Assembly (NCBI GenBank): GCA_945863115.1
Contig: CAMAYZ010000007.1
Span: 1-64,000, forward strand
Source: Bifidobacterium breve
Lineage (GTDB): Bacteria > Actinomycetota > Actinomycetes > Nanopelagicales > Nanopelagicaceae
Reading direction: 5' to 3'
DNA: 64,000 bases
This document shows positions 1 through 7,951 of this stretch, piece after piece; position 1 is the stretch's first letter, and each line of letters begins with the position of its first letter. Both the position numbers and the translations under genes were made by a program. Under the pieces are notes generated by a model. It ran no database searches, was not told the DNA's origin, and saw nothing but the letters and a program-made list of their open reading frames with translations.

Positions 1-132
1 CAAGATGTTTTCGTTCACTACTCAGCAATTCAAGGCAACGGATACAAGTCTCTAGACGAGGGTCAAGCCGTGACATTTGAAGTAGTTCAAGGTCCAAAGG
101 GCCCACAGGCTGACGCAGTTAATCCTGCATAA
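1..132 (+). CDS. Cold-shock protein, C-terminal part (partial)
   Basis: The reading frame is open from base 1 and ends at TAA 130-132. It encodes the last 43 residues of a CspA-type cold-shock protein, a small nucleic-acid chaperone. The visible part has the FVHYSAIQG (RNP2-like) strand, then the [20 protein letters not shown] block typical of the final strands of the OB fold, and the N-P-A tail common in actinobacterial homologues. The start lies outside the window. A strong terminator follows 13 bases after the stop. Confidence 0.93.
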   Translation, partial: QDVFVHYSAIQGNGYKSLDEGQAVTFEVVQGPKGPQADAVNPA

Positions 133-144
133 TCAACCATTAAC

Positions 145-177
145 AAAAAAAGCCTCACCTTCGGGTGGGGCTTTTTT
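145..177 (+). terminator. Intrinsic terminator after the cold-shock gene
   Basis: A run of A, the stem GCCTCACC, a TTCG tetraloop, GGTGGGGC and then six T form a GC-rich hairpin with one G-T wobble (155/168), followed by a U-tract. The A-run on the left makes it potentially bidirectional, so it could also end the minus-strand M23 peptidase gene that stops at 193. Confidence 0.93.
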
Positions 178-192
178 AGTTGCACAAATTAA

Positions 193-795
193 TCAATAAC
201 CAACGTGCTTAGGAACTTCTCCGACTTTTCTCAATTTCGCAAGAACTTCTTTCGCCGGACTTAAGTCCTTGCCAGCTTTCCATGCATTCAAATATTTCCA
301 CGGAGAAATTTCTCCACGACGAACCCACCAAATTCCAGCTTTAGTCGGCCAAGAAATTCCAAAGTGCACATGTGGCGCTGTTCCTGCCGCATCCCCCGAT
401 GTTCCAACTAGTGCAATCAGTTCGCCAGCTTGAACGCGATAGCCCGGAACTACTTTTGAATAGATCTTTGAAAAGTGTGATCCGTAATATCGAACCCCGT
501 CATCACCAATCATTGACACTGAAAGTCCCCCACGAATTGCGCCATCATTATTTTTCCAAGAGTAAGTATCAATCGCATTCACTTCATCAATCACACCAGT
601 TGTTGGGGCAACAAATTCGCATCCCTTTTTTGCCAAAATGTCAGTAGCGGGATAGTCGTGATGGGCCTGCGAATACGTTGTCTTACAGCCAACAATCGGA
701 AATTCATATTTTGGTGCAGCGCTTACCGGCGTTGCCGTTCCTATTAAAATTAGGCAAATCACTGCGGATATTCGGCGCATCACGCGAGTTAGCAT
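193..795 (-). CDS. Secreted M23-family (LytM-like) metallopeptidase
   Basis: About 200 residues. An N-terminal signal peptide (MRRISAVICLILIGTATPVSA) is followed by an M23 endopeptidase fold. Zinc-ligand motifs are HHDYPATD near residue 45 and HVHFG near residue 143, with GTSGDAAGTAPHVHF matching the family signature. Such enzymes cut peptidoglycan cross-bridges or serve as envelope regulators. The frame is open from a TTG at 816. I prefer ATG 795, because AAGGG lies 12 bases upstream of it and the TTG would sit 13 bases from a tRNA; ATG 780 is also possible and would start exactly at the signal peptide. It is transcribed away from the tRNA gene. The substrate is not known. Confidence 0.85.
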   Translation of the reverse strand: MLTRVMRRISAVICLILIGTATPVSAAPKYEFPIVGCKTTYSQAHHDYPATDILAKKGCEFVAPTTGVIDEVNAIDTYSWKNNDGAIRGGLSVSMIGDDGVRYYGSHFSKIYSKVVPGYRVQAGELIALVGTSGDAAGTAPHVHFGISWPTKAGIWWVRRGEISPWKYLNAWKAGKDLSPAKEVLAKLRKVGEVPKHVGY

Positions 796-828
796 AGACT
801 TACCCAACCCTTGCAAGTAAAAAACTTC

Positions 829-902
829 GGGGCGGTAGCTCAGTTGGTTAGAGCCCCGAACTCATAATTCGGTAGTCGTCGGTTCGAGCCCGACCCGCCC
901 CA
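829..902 (+). tRNA. tRNA-Met (CAU anticodon, probably elongator)
   Basis: Full cloverleaf: acceptor arms GGGGCGG (829-835) and CCGCCCC (895-901), discriminator A902, and encoded CCA at 903-905. The anticodon stem CCGAA/TTCGG encloses loop CTCATAA with CAT at 863-865; the T arm has GGTTCGAGCC. The fully paired acceptor end argues against the initiator tRNA. A lysidine-modified tRNA-Ile2 with the same anticodon cannot be excluded by eye. Confidence 0.9.
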
Positions 903-922
903 CCAAAGAATTTAAAGCGAAT

Positions 923-928
923 TAGACT
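923..928 (+). promoter_or_regulatory. -10 element of a leaderless nnrD promoter
   Basis: TAGACT is followed by exactly six bases (CAAGCC) and then the ATG at 935, with no Shine-Dalgarno sequence. The spacing puts the transcription start at or next to the start codon. Confidence 0.55.
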
Positions 929-934
929 CAAGCC

Positions 935-1774
935 ATGAAACCAATCCTTTGGAACGCTGCGAAAAGTAAGAAGTGTTTAGTCGTTCCAAAATCTTATGAT
1001 CACAAATATTCCAGAGGCGTCCTCGGCGTAATTACGGGTTCTGCGCAATATCCAGGTGCTGCAGTCCTATCGACAAGAGCTTCAGTTGCAACTGGTGTTG
1101 GAATGGTTCGTTTTTATAGTTCATCAGGCTTGGCGCACTTAGTTTTGCATTCATCACCAGAAGTTGTGGTCCAACCAGGTGCTGTAACTGCGTGGGTTGC
1201 AGGGTCTGGAATCGTTGACAAGAAGTTTGATGACTACACAACCTGGCTTCGCCATCGTTGGTTTAAAGTAATTGAAAGACAGAGCGTTCCTACTATTTTG
1301 GATGCCGGTGCTTTACATCTAGCAGAGAAGTTGGAGCAGCCAACTTTGATTACTCCACACGCTGGTGAATTAGCAAAGCTGCTAAAGAACAATGGGATCA
1401 ATACTTCAGCGGATGAGATTTCAGATGACCCGAAGCGTTGGGCGCAAGAGTGTGCAGATATTTTGGGCGTTACCGTTTTGCTTAAGGGATCAAAGACTGT
1501 CGTAGCAAATAATGAAATGATTATTGAATTACCAACTGCTACGCCTTGGCTTGCAACTGCTGGTTCAGGAGATGTGTTGGCTGGGATCATTGGTTCACTC
1601 GCTGCCACTAATGAGATTGAAATTCTAAATTCAGCAAATCGGTTTGCCGAAGTCGCAGCTACCGGTGCATTCATCCATGATCGTGCGGCACGACTTACTT
1701 CAAAGGGTGGGCCAATATCGGCGACATCAATCATTGAATACATTCCTGAAGCTATTCGAAAGATTCTTGGCTAA
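935..1774 (+). CDS. nnrD: ADP-dependent NAD(P)H-hydrate dehydratase
   Basis: A 279-residue enzyme that repairs hydrated NAD(P)H (NADHX/NADPHX) using ADP. It is a ribokinase-like fold of the YjeF C-terminal family. The glycine-rich stretch GVLGVITGSAQYPGAAVLS is near residues 29-47, DAGAL (near 122) and TPHAGE (near 138) are substrate-site motifs, and the catalytic signature TAGSGDVLAGIIG is near residue 208. The epimerase half (NnrE) is not fused to it, so this is a stand-alone dehydratase. The start is ATG 935, supported by a -10 hexamer six bases upstream. The cupin gene starts 10 bases after the stop and is probably co-transcribed. Confidence 0.93.
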   Translation: MKPILWNAAKSKKCLVVPKSYDHKYSRGVLGVITGSAQYPGAAVLSTRASVATGVGMVRFYSSSGLAHLVLHSSPEVVVQPGAVTAWVAGSGIVDKKFDDYTTWLRHRWFKVIERQSVPTILDAGALHLAEKLEQPTLITPHAGELAKLLKNNGINTSADEISDDPKRWAQECADILGVTVLLKGSKTVVANNEMIIELPTATPWLATAGSGDVLAGIIGSLAATNEIEILNSANRFAEVAATGAFIHDRAARLTSKGGPISATSIIEYIPEAIRKILG

Positions 1775-1784
1775 GGTTTAGCAC

Positions 1785-2144
1785 ATGGCTAATAAGTATG
1801 AATTGATTTCGAATCAAGCAACGCCAATTGTTTTAGAGCCAGAAAATAGCCTTAAGTTAAAGACTCTGCTTAATTCAGGTAAGTCCTCTGGCGCAATCAG
1901 CGCTACTGAAGTTGAAATATCAGGTGAGCATCGCAGGCTTCGAACTAATTCAATTCTGCGCACATATTATTTAGTTTCTGGAAGCCTTGAATTTGAGATT
2001 GATGGTGAAACCGGAATCAGCATGAAGCCTGGTGACGCTCTTACCTTGCAGAAAAATTGCGAATATAGCCTCAAAGGAAGCGCGAAATACTTGGTTATCA
2101 ATACACCGGCATTTAAAGATGGAGACGACACTTACCTGATGTAA
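1785..2144 (+). CDS. Small cupin-fold protein
   Basis: 119 residues with a single conserved beta-barrel (cupin 2 type): YYLVSGSLEFEIDG, then MKPGDALTLQKNCEYSLKG, the usual two-motif layout. The classical metal-binding histidines of motif 1 are not evident (RTYYLVSG in place of the usual H-x-H), so it may be a sugar- or small-ligand-binding cupin rather than a metalloenzyme. It lies 10 bases after nnrD on the same strand. Its 3' end overlaps the convergent SDR gene by 13 bases. The specific function is unknown. Confidence 0.75.
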   Translation: MANKYELISNQATPIVLEPENSLKLKTLLNSGKSSGAISATEVEISGEHRRLRTNSILRTYYLVSGSLEFEIDGETGISMKPGDALTLQKNCEYSLKGSAKYLVINTPAFKDGDDTYLM

Positions 2145-2899
2145 GTAGCACCGTTTACATCAAATGTCGTGCCGGTCATCTGTTTGTTCTTGCCTGTAGC
2201 GAGGAAAGCGACCAAATTCGCGATTTCACTTGGCGGAACCCACTCGCCCATCGACAGCGTTGCAGTAACTGCATCTTCGCCGCCTAAAGATTTGGCTGAT
2301 GCTTCAGACATTGCAGTTCTCACAATTCCAGGTGAAATCAAATAGGCATAGATTCCATCTTTTGCGTATGCGCGAGCCACTGTTTTTAAGAGCGCAGCAA
2401 TTACAGATTTTGATGCGGCATAGCCACCGAGTTTCGGATTTCCAGATCCGCGATGTGCGGCCCAACTTGAAATACCAATTATGTTTCCTCCACCATTTGC
2501 AAGGAAATGAATTACTGCTTCACGAATCAAAAATGCTGGTGATGTTGCGTTCACCGCTAATGCGTCATTCCAAGCCTTGCCCCAAACTTCGACTGGTTCA
2601 GTGATTGCGGCTTCAGGCATGATCGCGGCATTTGGAATTAAAACGTCAATGCGGCCCTTCCAAGCCAGGGCTTTCTGCCAAAGTTCTAAATAACTATCTG
2701 GTTGACTTAAATCAACGCTGATTAAAAACTTGCGATCCTCTGGAATATTTTTAGTTGCATCCTGTGCGCCTTGCGCATCTTTCCCATAGTGTGCAATTAC
2801 AGATGCACCGCATCGCCCCAGAGTTGCCGCGATTTCACTACCGATGCCCTTTGAAGTGCCGGTAACTAAAATAACTTTGCCAGTTAAGTCTTCGCTCAC
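2132..2899 (-). CDS. Short-chain dehydrogenase/reductase (SDR)
   Basis: A 255-residue classical SDR. The Rossmann motif TGTSKGIG is near residue 14, NAA near 90, catalytic Ser in ISSWAAHRG near 145, and YxxxK as YAASK near 160. It begins at GTG 2899 behind GGGGGAAAATAAA. It is clearly paralogous to the SDR at 15548-16315: both have VIAHY after the second strand, an SPGIV loop, and the C-terminus DVNGA(T/S)YIR. It is divergent from the fused dehydrogenase at 3016, so the two may share a control region. Substrate unknown; the C-terminal match suggests the same pathway as the second copy. Confidence 0.88.
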   Translation of the reverse strand: MSEDLTGKVILVTGTSKGIGSEIAATLGRCGASVIAHYGKDAQGAQDATKNIPEDRKFLISVDLSQPDSYLELWQKALAWKGRIDVLIPNAAIMPEAAITEPVEVWGKAWNDALAVNATSPAFLIREAVIHFLANGGGNIIGISSWAAHRGSGNPKLGGYAASKSVIAALLKTVARAYAKDGIYAYLISPGIVRTAMSEASAKSLGGEDAVTATLSMGEWVPPSEIANLVAFLATGKNKQMTGTTFDVNGATYIR

Positions 2900-2978
2900 T
2901 TTATTTTCCCCCAGAGAAATCCTATAAATCCCAGCTGCATTAACCTATGATAGAGATTATTGAGCGTTATGGAAGAAT

Positions 2979-2990
2979 AATCTATAGATT
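2979..2990. promoter_or_regulatory. Palindrome in a divergent intergenic region, candidate operator
   Basis: AATCTATAGATT is a perfect 12-base palindrome 26 bases upstream of the GTG at 3016, in the 116-base gap between the divergent SDR (ends upstream at 2899) and the fused 2Fe-2S/FAD dehydrogenase. Position and symmetry suit a regulator site. The IclR regulator at 5680 is a possible binder, but nothing in the sequence proves this. Confidence 0.35.
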
Positions 2991-3015
2991 TATTTATTTG
3001 GTCAGGAGTTGTTAG

Positions 3016-4749
3016 GTGCGAGTCAAGGTTAAGGGTGTAGATGCTTACGGACCTCCTTGCACATTTGAATTTAACGGCAAAAAACAAGATGGCGTAATTG
3101 GCGATTCGATTGCATCGGCGCTGATCAATTCTGGTGAATATGGACTTAGAAATACTGAAGGAACTGAGAAACGTGGAGTTTTCTGCGGAATGGGCGTCTG
3201 TAATGAATGCCTAGTAAATGTAAATGGCGAAGAAGGTTTACTCGCCTGCATGACGCAACTTAAGCCTGAGATGAAAATTACTAATCAGAGACAACATATT
3301 TCAAAACCAAACTTTGAATCCGAACCAGAGATTGAACAATTACCTGAAATTGCGTTATCCCCTGATGTTCTAATTATTGGTGCGGGGCCAGCAGGTATGA
3401 GTGTTGCAGCTAAGTTAGGCAACGCTGGAAAGCAAGTTCTATTGATCGACGAACGTAAAGCATCTGGTGGTCAATATTTTAAACAACCTGCAACTGACTT
3501 CCAGGTTTCAGAAGCGAAGCTAGATTCGCAATATCGCAAAGGTAAGGCGCTAATAAGAAAATTTGAAAAGAGTGGTGCTAAGTCGCTATTCAATATGAAA
3601 ATTTGGGGCGTCTTCGGACCAGAGAAATTTCTAGGTTATGACAACACCAATAGATATGTGATTACTCCAAAGCACATTGTCATCGCTACGGGCGCCTTTG
3701 AACGCGGTTTAGTGTTTCCGGGTTGGACGCTTCCTGGCGTGCTGACGACTGGAGCTGGTCAATCTTTGTTGCGCAGCTACCAAGTATCCGCTGGTAATCG
3801 AGTTGCAATTGCAGGAAATGGTCCCCTTAATTTACAACTTGCAGCTGAATTAATCCGTGCCGGCGTTGATGTTGCAGCGATTGCTGAAAGTGCAAAGTTA
3901 TTTAATGTAAAGAATTTAATCTTGGGTGGGCTGCTGTTTCTTAGATCCCCAAAGCTGGCTTTAACTGGGGTTGGCTATGTTTTAACTATTGCACGAGCGA
4001 AGACCAAGATTTTACCGGGCTATGTAGTCACAAGAGTTGATGGCAAGGAAACAGTGGAATCTGTTGAGTTCAAAAAATTAGATAAATCCTCGGCCAAATC
4101 CTTTAAAATTGATGCAATAACAATTGGCTATGGATTTATTCCTTCAAATGAAATTGCTCGAGCACTTGGCTGCGATCATGAAGTTCACGAGCGCTGGGGT
4201 TATTTAGGTGCGAAGAAGTCTTTTGTTGGTTCTACAAATATTCCTAACGTTTGGATTGCTGGTGACGGCTCAGGAATAAATGGCGCTCAAGTGGCGCAAT
4301 CTAGCGGAAATCTTCTTGCATATGCGCTGCTAGCCCAAGAAGGCGTGCGCAAATCGCTATCGGATCGACTATCTAACCTTGTAAGTAATTTTCAACTACG
4401 AAATCAACTTGGCTTCCAGAAAGTTTTATGGAAGATATTTGATGCTCCGATATTAACGGATGAATTAGCTGAAGAAGAGACTGTGGTTTGTCGTTGTCTA
4501 AGCATTAGTTATTCCCAAATTAAAGCTGGTATTTCTGACGATACTTTAAGTGCTGGCGCTTCGAAGCGTATAAGTCGAGTTGGTATGGGCCGTTGTCAGG
4601 GACGTTATTGCTCGCCGGTAATCCAGAAGCTAATTGCGGAAAATTCTGGTTGCGAAATAGATGAGCGTTCTGGATTCGCCCCTCAGATGCCGATCAAGCC
4701 AGTTGAAATTGGTGTCATTGCATACTCCCAAGAATCTTCAAATGAGTAG
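3016..4749 (+). CDS. Fused 2Fe-2S / FAD-NAD(P) / BFD-like dehydrogenase subunit (HcnA+HcnB type)
   Basis: 577 residues with three parts. An N-terminal plant-type-like 2Fe-2S domain has ligands C57, C62, C65 and C78 (CGMGVCNEC...C). A two-dinucleotide pyridine-nucleotide-disulfide-type domain follows, with FAD motif IIGAGPAGMSVAA near 118 and a second motif IAGNGPLNLQLAA near 265. A C-terminal BFD-like 2Fe-2S domain has CRC near 494 and CQGRYC near 533. The layout is that of sarcosine-oxidase-alpha, opine-oxidase, hydroxyproline-dehydrogenase and HcnA/HcnB subunits, which pass electrons from a DAO-type FAD partner. No partner lies beside it; candidates are at 20970 and 25547. It starts at GTG 3016 behind AGGAG. 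The amine substrate is unknown. Confidence 0.88.
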   Translation: MRVKVKGVDAYGPPCTFEFNGKKQDGVIGDSIASALINSGEYGLRNTEGTEKRGVFCGMGVCNECLVNVNGEEGLLACMTQLKPEMKITNQRQHISKPNFESEPEIEQLPEIALSPDVLIIGAGPAGMSVAAKLGNAGKQVLLIDERKASGGQYFKQPATDFQVSEAKLDSQYRKGKALIRKFEKSGAKSLFNMKIWGVFGPEKFLGYDNTNRYVITPKHIVIATGAFERGLVFPGWTLPGVLTTGAGQSLLRSYQVSAGNRVAIAGNGPLNLQLAAELIRAGVDVAAIAESAKLFNVKNLILGGLLFLRSPKLALTGVGYVLTIARAKTKILPGYVVTRVDGKETVESVEFKKLDKSSAKSFKIDAITIGYGFIPSNEIARALGCDHEVHERWGYLGAKKSFVGSTNIPNVWIAGDGSGINGAQVAQSSGNLLAYALLAQEGVRKSLSDRLSNLVSNFQLRNQLGFQKVLWKIFDAPILTDELAEEETVVCRCLSISYSQIKAGISDDTLSAGASKRISRVGMGRCQGRYCSPVIQKLIAENSGCEIDERSGFAPQMPIKPVEIGVIAYSQESSNE

Positions 4750-5623
4750 ACGTGGCTTATTTCTCTTTATAGGTAGCAGCATCGTCGGAGGCTTGCCCTG
4801 GATTTTCACAAAAATTCTTCTGGAAAGATTTCAACCGAGCAGCATCGTTTTAGTTCGCGCGCTAGTTGCTGGATTAGTAATGCTTGTCTATTCAATGCAA
4901 CAGAAGACTTTATTTGCTGCTCTAAGGAAGTGGCCTTGGATTTTGGTATTCGCACTAATTCAAATGACAATTCCCTGGTGGCTAACTAGTTACGCCCAGA
5001 AGAGCATCGACACCACTGTTGTTGGTTTGTTGATGGCGACTATTCCAATTTTCGCTCTACTTTTTGCATTTATCGAACGGGAACATAGCGCAATTACTCG
5101 ACCTCGGATCGCAGGTGTTATCACGGGAATTATTGGCGTGGCATTTCTGATTGGAATTGATGCCGCTATTGGTAAGTCAGAGATAGGGAAAGTTTTACTT
5201 GTTGTTTTATGCACTATGGGATTTGCTTACGGTCCACGAATAGTGCGTCGACATCTTTCGGAAGTTCCAACGTCAGGAGTTCTTGCAGTTGCCCTGATGT
5301 TTTCCGCCGCGATTTGGTTTGTTCCTGGTGCAACAAGTTGGCCTTCAGATAGCCTGCAAACTAGATATGTAGTCGCAGCGTTGGCTGTCTCCCTACTTTG
5401 CACTGCAATCGGTTTCATAATTTACCTTGAAGCAATCAAGGAAATCGGACCACAAAACATCGCGCTACTAGCTTTCACCAATCCAATCGTCTCAATTTCA
5501 ATCGGTGTTCTCTTTGCGCACGAATCAATTTCTCTGGGCTTGATTGTTGGATTCCCAATCATCATGTTGGGCATTTATCTTTCAACATCGAAGAAATTGA
5601 GTACTCAACCCCTGCCAATTTAA
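4742..5623 (+). CDS. EamA/DMT-family transporter
   Basis: About 293 residues with roughly ten hydrophobic segments in two EamA repeats, the drug/metabolite transporter fold that exports or imports amino acids and related compounds. The start ATG 4742 overlaps the preceding dehydrogenase stop by 8 bases (ATGAGTAG), so the two are translationally coupled. An upstream extension to 4661 is open but lies inside the dehydrogenase domain. It is followed 57 bases later by the IclR regulator. The coupling suggests it moves the dehydrogenase substrate or product. Confidence 0.87.
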   Translation: MSRRGLFLFIGSSIVGGLPWIFTKILLERFQPSSIVLVRALVAGLVMLVYSMQQKTLFAALRKWPWILVFALIQMTIPWWLTSYAQKSIDTTVVGLLMATIPIFALLFAFIEREHSAITRPRIAGVITGIIGVAFLIGIDAAIGKSEIGKVLLVVLCTMGFAYGPRIVRRHLSEVPTSGVLAVALMFSAAIWFVPGATSWPSDSLQTRYVVAALAVSLLCTAIGFIIYLEAIKEIGPQNIALLAFTNPIVSISIGVLFAHESISLGLIVGFPIIMLGIYLSTSKKLSTQPLPI

Positions 5624-5679
5624 GTATCGTTCTACTATTGCGTTAAGGAAATTGAAACAGGAAACATTTAGGGAGACTT

Positions 5680-6462
5680 GTGGACGAAAAAGACTTAGCT
5701 AGATCTAAAGACTACGTGCAATCTCTGGGGCGCGGTCTTGCAATCATGAAAATATTTAGCGAAGAAAATCCAAGACTTACTCTCTCTGAAGTTGCTGAAC
5801 TAACTGGATACACCCGTGCTACTGCAAGAAGATTTTTACTAACTCTAGAAGCTCTCGGCTATGTAGGCAGCACCGAGCGACATTTCTTTTTGAAATCTCA
5901 AGTGCTGACTCTTGGTTATGCCTATCTATCCTCATTCAGTCTGATCTCAACAACACAGATGCATCTTGAAGAATTGTCAGCAGATTTAAGAGAATCCTGT
6001 TCTGCATCAGTGCTTGAGGGCGAGAATGTAATTTATGTCTGTCGCGTGACTGCAAACCGCATCATGACAATTAACTTGGCGGTCGGTACCCAACTTCCGG
6101 CATATTGCACTTCTATGGGACGAGTCTTACTTGCTTCGATGAAACCAGCTGAAATTGATTCCTACTTCAAGAATGCAAAACTAGAGAAGCTAACTCCGAA
6201 AACTGTAGTTGAAGAAGCAAAGCTTCGAACAATTATTGAAGAAGTCCGTAAAAATGGATATTCAATAGTTTCCGAAGAGTTAGAAGAGGGTCTGGAATCT
6301 GTCTCGGTTCCTATTCATGGGAAAGATGGAAAAGTCTTAGCCGCGGCAAATATCAGTGCTCATGCTGCGCGAGTGAGTATCGATCAACTGCAGAACGAGT
6401 TCCTTCCAAAACTCAAAAAAAGCGTAAAGGACATCGAAAAAGCTCTTGCAATGCAGTCTTAA
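5680..6462 (+). CDS. IclR-family transcriptional regulator
   Basis: 260 residues. The N-terminal winged helix-turn-helix (SLGRGLAIMKIF, then LSEVAELTGYTRATARRFLLTLEALGYV, residues about 13-60) is followed by the IclR effector-binding domain (ENVIYVCRV near 112, GTQLPAYCTSMGRVLLA near 132, SVSVPIHGKDGKVLAAANIS near 205). It most resembles the PcaR/PobR-like branch that controls aromatic or organic-acid catabolism. It starts at GTG 5680 behind GGGAG. It sits between the dehydrogenase-permease pair and the aminotransferase operon, so it probably controls one or both in response to a pathway acid. Confidence 0.92.
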   Translation: MDEKDLARSKDYVQSLGRGLAIMKIFSEENPRLTLSEVAELTGYTRATARRFLLTLEALGYVGSTERHFFLKSQVLTLGYAYLSSFSLISTTQMHLEELSADLRESCSASVLEGENVIYVCRVTANRIMTINLAVGTQLPAYCTSMGRVLLASMKPAEIDSYFKNAKLEKLTPKTVVEEAKLRTIIEEVRKNGYSIVSEELEEGLESVSVPIHGKDGKVLAAANISAHAARVSIDQLQNEFLPKLKKSVKDIEKALAMQS

Positions 6463-6562
6463 TAGGTGTTTTATCAAAATAGGCTAGACACCTCTTTATG
6501 GAGTCGCTAGATTTGAAGCAGTCTAATTTCCGCATAGCGAACAAATAGGGATGGCAATTTCA

Positions 6563-7948
6563 ATGAGCAAAGATTCGGGACTTTCACTTACCGAAAAAGA
6601 TACGAGCTACTTTTTCCATCCATTTACTGCGCTGAAGTCGCACGAATCAACTGGTGGAAAAATTATCGTTGAGGGAAAAGGTTCGACGCTAACCGACAGC
6701 GAAGGCAATAAATTTCTCGATGCTATGGCCGGTTTATGGTGTGTAAATCTTGGCTATGGCAATACTGAACTTGCTGACACCATTCATGATCAGGTTAAAA
6801 AGCTCTCTTATTACCATACCTTCTCTGGAATGAGCACGGACTTAGCTGCTCAACTTTCAGAACGAATAATTAATATGTGCCCAGTTCCAATGTCAAAAGT
6901 TTTCTTTGGTAATAGCGGGTCAGATGCAAATGACACCCATGCAAAAATTATTTGGTTTTACAACAACGCATTAGGAAGACCCGATAAGAAGAAAATTATT
7001 TCTCGCCATCGTGGCTATCACGGAGTAACTGTCCTATCTGCCGGGTTAACAGGATTATCAAATCTTCATGATGGATTTGATTTACCTCTTCCAATGATCA
7101 GACATGTGCGTCCGCCACACCGACTATGGGAGAAAGCACCTGGTGCAACTGATGCGGAATTCTCACAAACTTTGGCCGATGAATTAGAAGCCCTAATTGT
7201 TAAAGAGGGCCCAGATACCGTTGCAGCATTTATTGCCGAGCCAGTGCAAGCTGCGGGTGGTGTAATTGTTCCGCCAAGTGAATATTTCCCAGCGATTCAG
7301 AAGGTCTTGAAGAAATATGATGTTCTGCTCATAGCCGATGAGGTTGTAACTGCATTCGGTCGTCTTGGAAAAATGTTTGGAACCAGCGTTGTTGGCATGG
7401 AACCTGATCTAATGACAATTGCTAAGGGTTTAACTTCGGCCTACATCCCGCTTTCTGGATCAATTGTTTCCGAGAAGGTTTGGAACGTATTGCGTGACGG
7501 TAGCGAAAAATACGGTGCCTTCGGCCACGGTTATACATATTCAGCACACCCGTTAGCAGCTGCTTGTGCATTGAAAACTTTAGAGATAGTCGAACGCGAT
7601 AACTATGTAGGCAAAGCTGAGAAGCAAGGAAAACTTTTACACCAACTTCTACAAACTCATTTTGCAGATCATCCACTTGTTGGCGAAATTCGTGGCCAAG
7701 GTTTAATCGGCGCCGTCGAATTAGTTGCAAATCGCGATAAGCCAGAGGCCTTTGATCCTTCGCTCAAGATTGCACCAAGAGTTGCTAAGCGTTCAATGGA
7801 GTTAGGCGTTATCACTCGAGCACTTCCAGCGGCAGATACCGTTGCATTCTCACCACCATTCATTGTTACTGATTCTGAACTCGAAACTATGGTGAGAACA
7901 GTTCGCAAGGCAGTCGATGAAATCGGCAAAGAAATCGGACGCATGTAA
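6563..7948 (+). CDS. Class III (omega-amino acid) aminotransferase
   Basis: About 461 residues, PLP-dependent. Landmarks are DAMAGLWCVNLGYG near 50, FGNSGSDANDT near 115 (phosphate binding), HRGYHG near 150, ADEVVTAFGRLG near 258, and the Schiff-base lysine in IAKGLTSAY at about residue 288 (292 from the upstream ATG). This is the beta-alanine:pyruvate / taurine-pyruvate / putrescine-type branch, which moves a terminal amino group to pyruvate or 2-oxoglutarate. AGGGA lies directly before ATG 6551 and 11-12 bases before ATG 6563, so I prefer 6563. The next gene starts 3 bases after the stop. It heads the operon 6563-13097. Confidence 0.9.
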   Translation: MSKDSGLSLTEKDTSYFFHPFTALKSHESTGGKIIVEGKGSTLTDSEGNKFLDAMAGLWCVNLGYGNTELADTIHDQVKKLSYYHTFSGMSTDLAAQLSERIINMCPVPMSKVFFGNSGSDANDTHAKIIWFYNNALGRPDKKKIISRHRGYHGVTVLSAGLTGLSNLHDGFDLPLPMIRHVRPPHRLWEKAPGATDAEFSQTLADELEALIVKEGPDTVAAFIAEPVQAAGGVIVPPSEYFPAIQKVLKKYDVLLIADEVVTAFGRLGKMFGTSVVGMEPDLMTIAKGLTSAYIPLSGSIVSEKVWNVLRDGSEKYGAFGHGYTYSAHPLAAACALKTLEIVERDNYVGKAEKQGKLLHQLLQTHFADHPLVGEIRGQGLIGAVELVANRDKPEAFDPSLKIAPRVAKRSMELGVITRALPAADTVAFSPPFIVTDSELETMVRTVRKAVDEIGKEIGRM

Positions 7949-7951
7949 TAA

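Noticed and set aside
829-905. tRNA-Met as an integration site of the catabolic island
   Set aside because: No integrase, transposase or direct repeat of the tRNA 3' end was found in the window, and base composition looks continuous by eye.
1234-1743. Long antisense open frame (169 codons) across the nnrD gene
   Set aside because: It is a shadow of a well-supported gene with clear motifs on the plus strand; it has no RBS and no family resemblance.
4661-4741. Extended N-terminus of the EamA protein
   Set aside because: The extension lies within the dehydrogenase C-terminal part; ATG 4742 begins the first membrane segment region and overlaps the stop as ATGAGTAG.
6464-6493. Inverted repeat AGGTGT...ACACCT after the IclR gene
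   Set aside because: Arms of only six bases with an 18-base gap can arise by chance; no T-tract follows, so it is neither a clear terminator nor operator.
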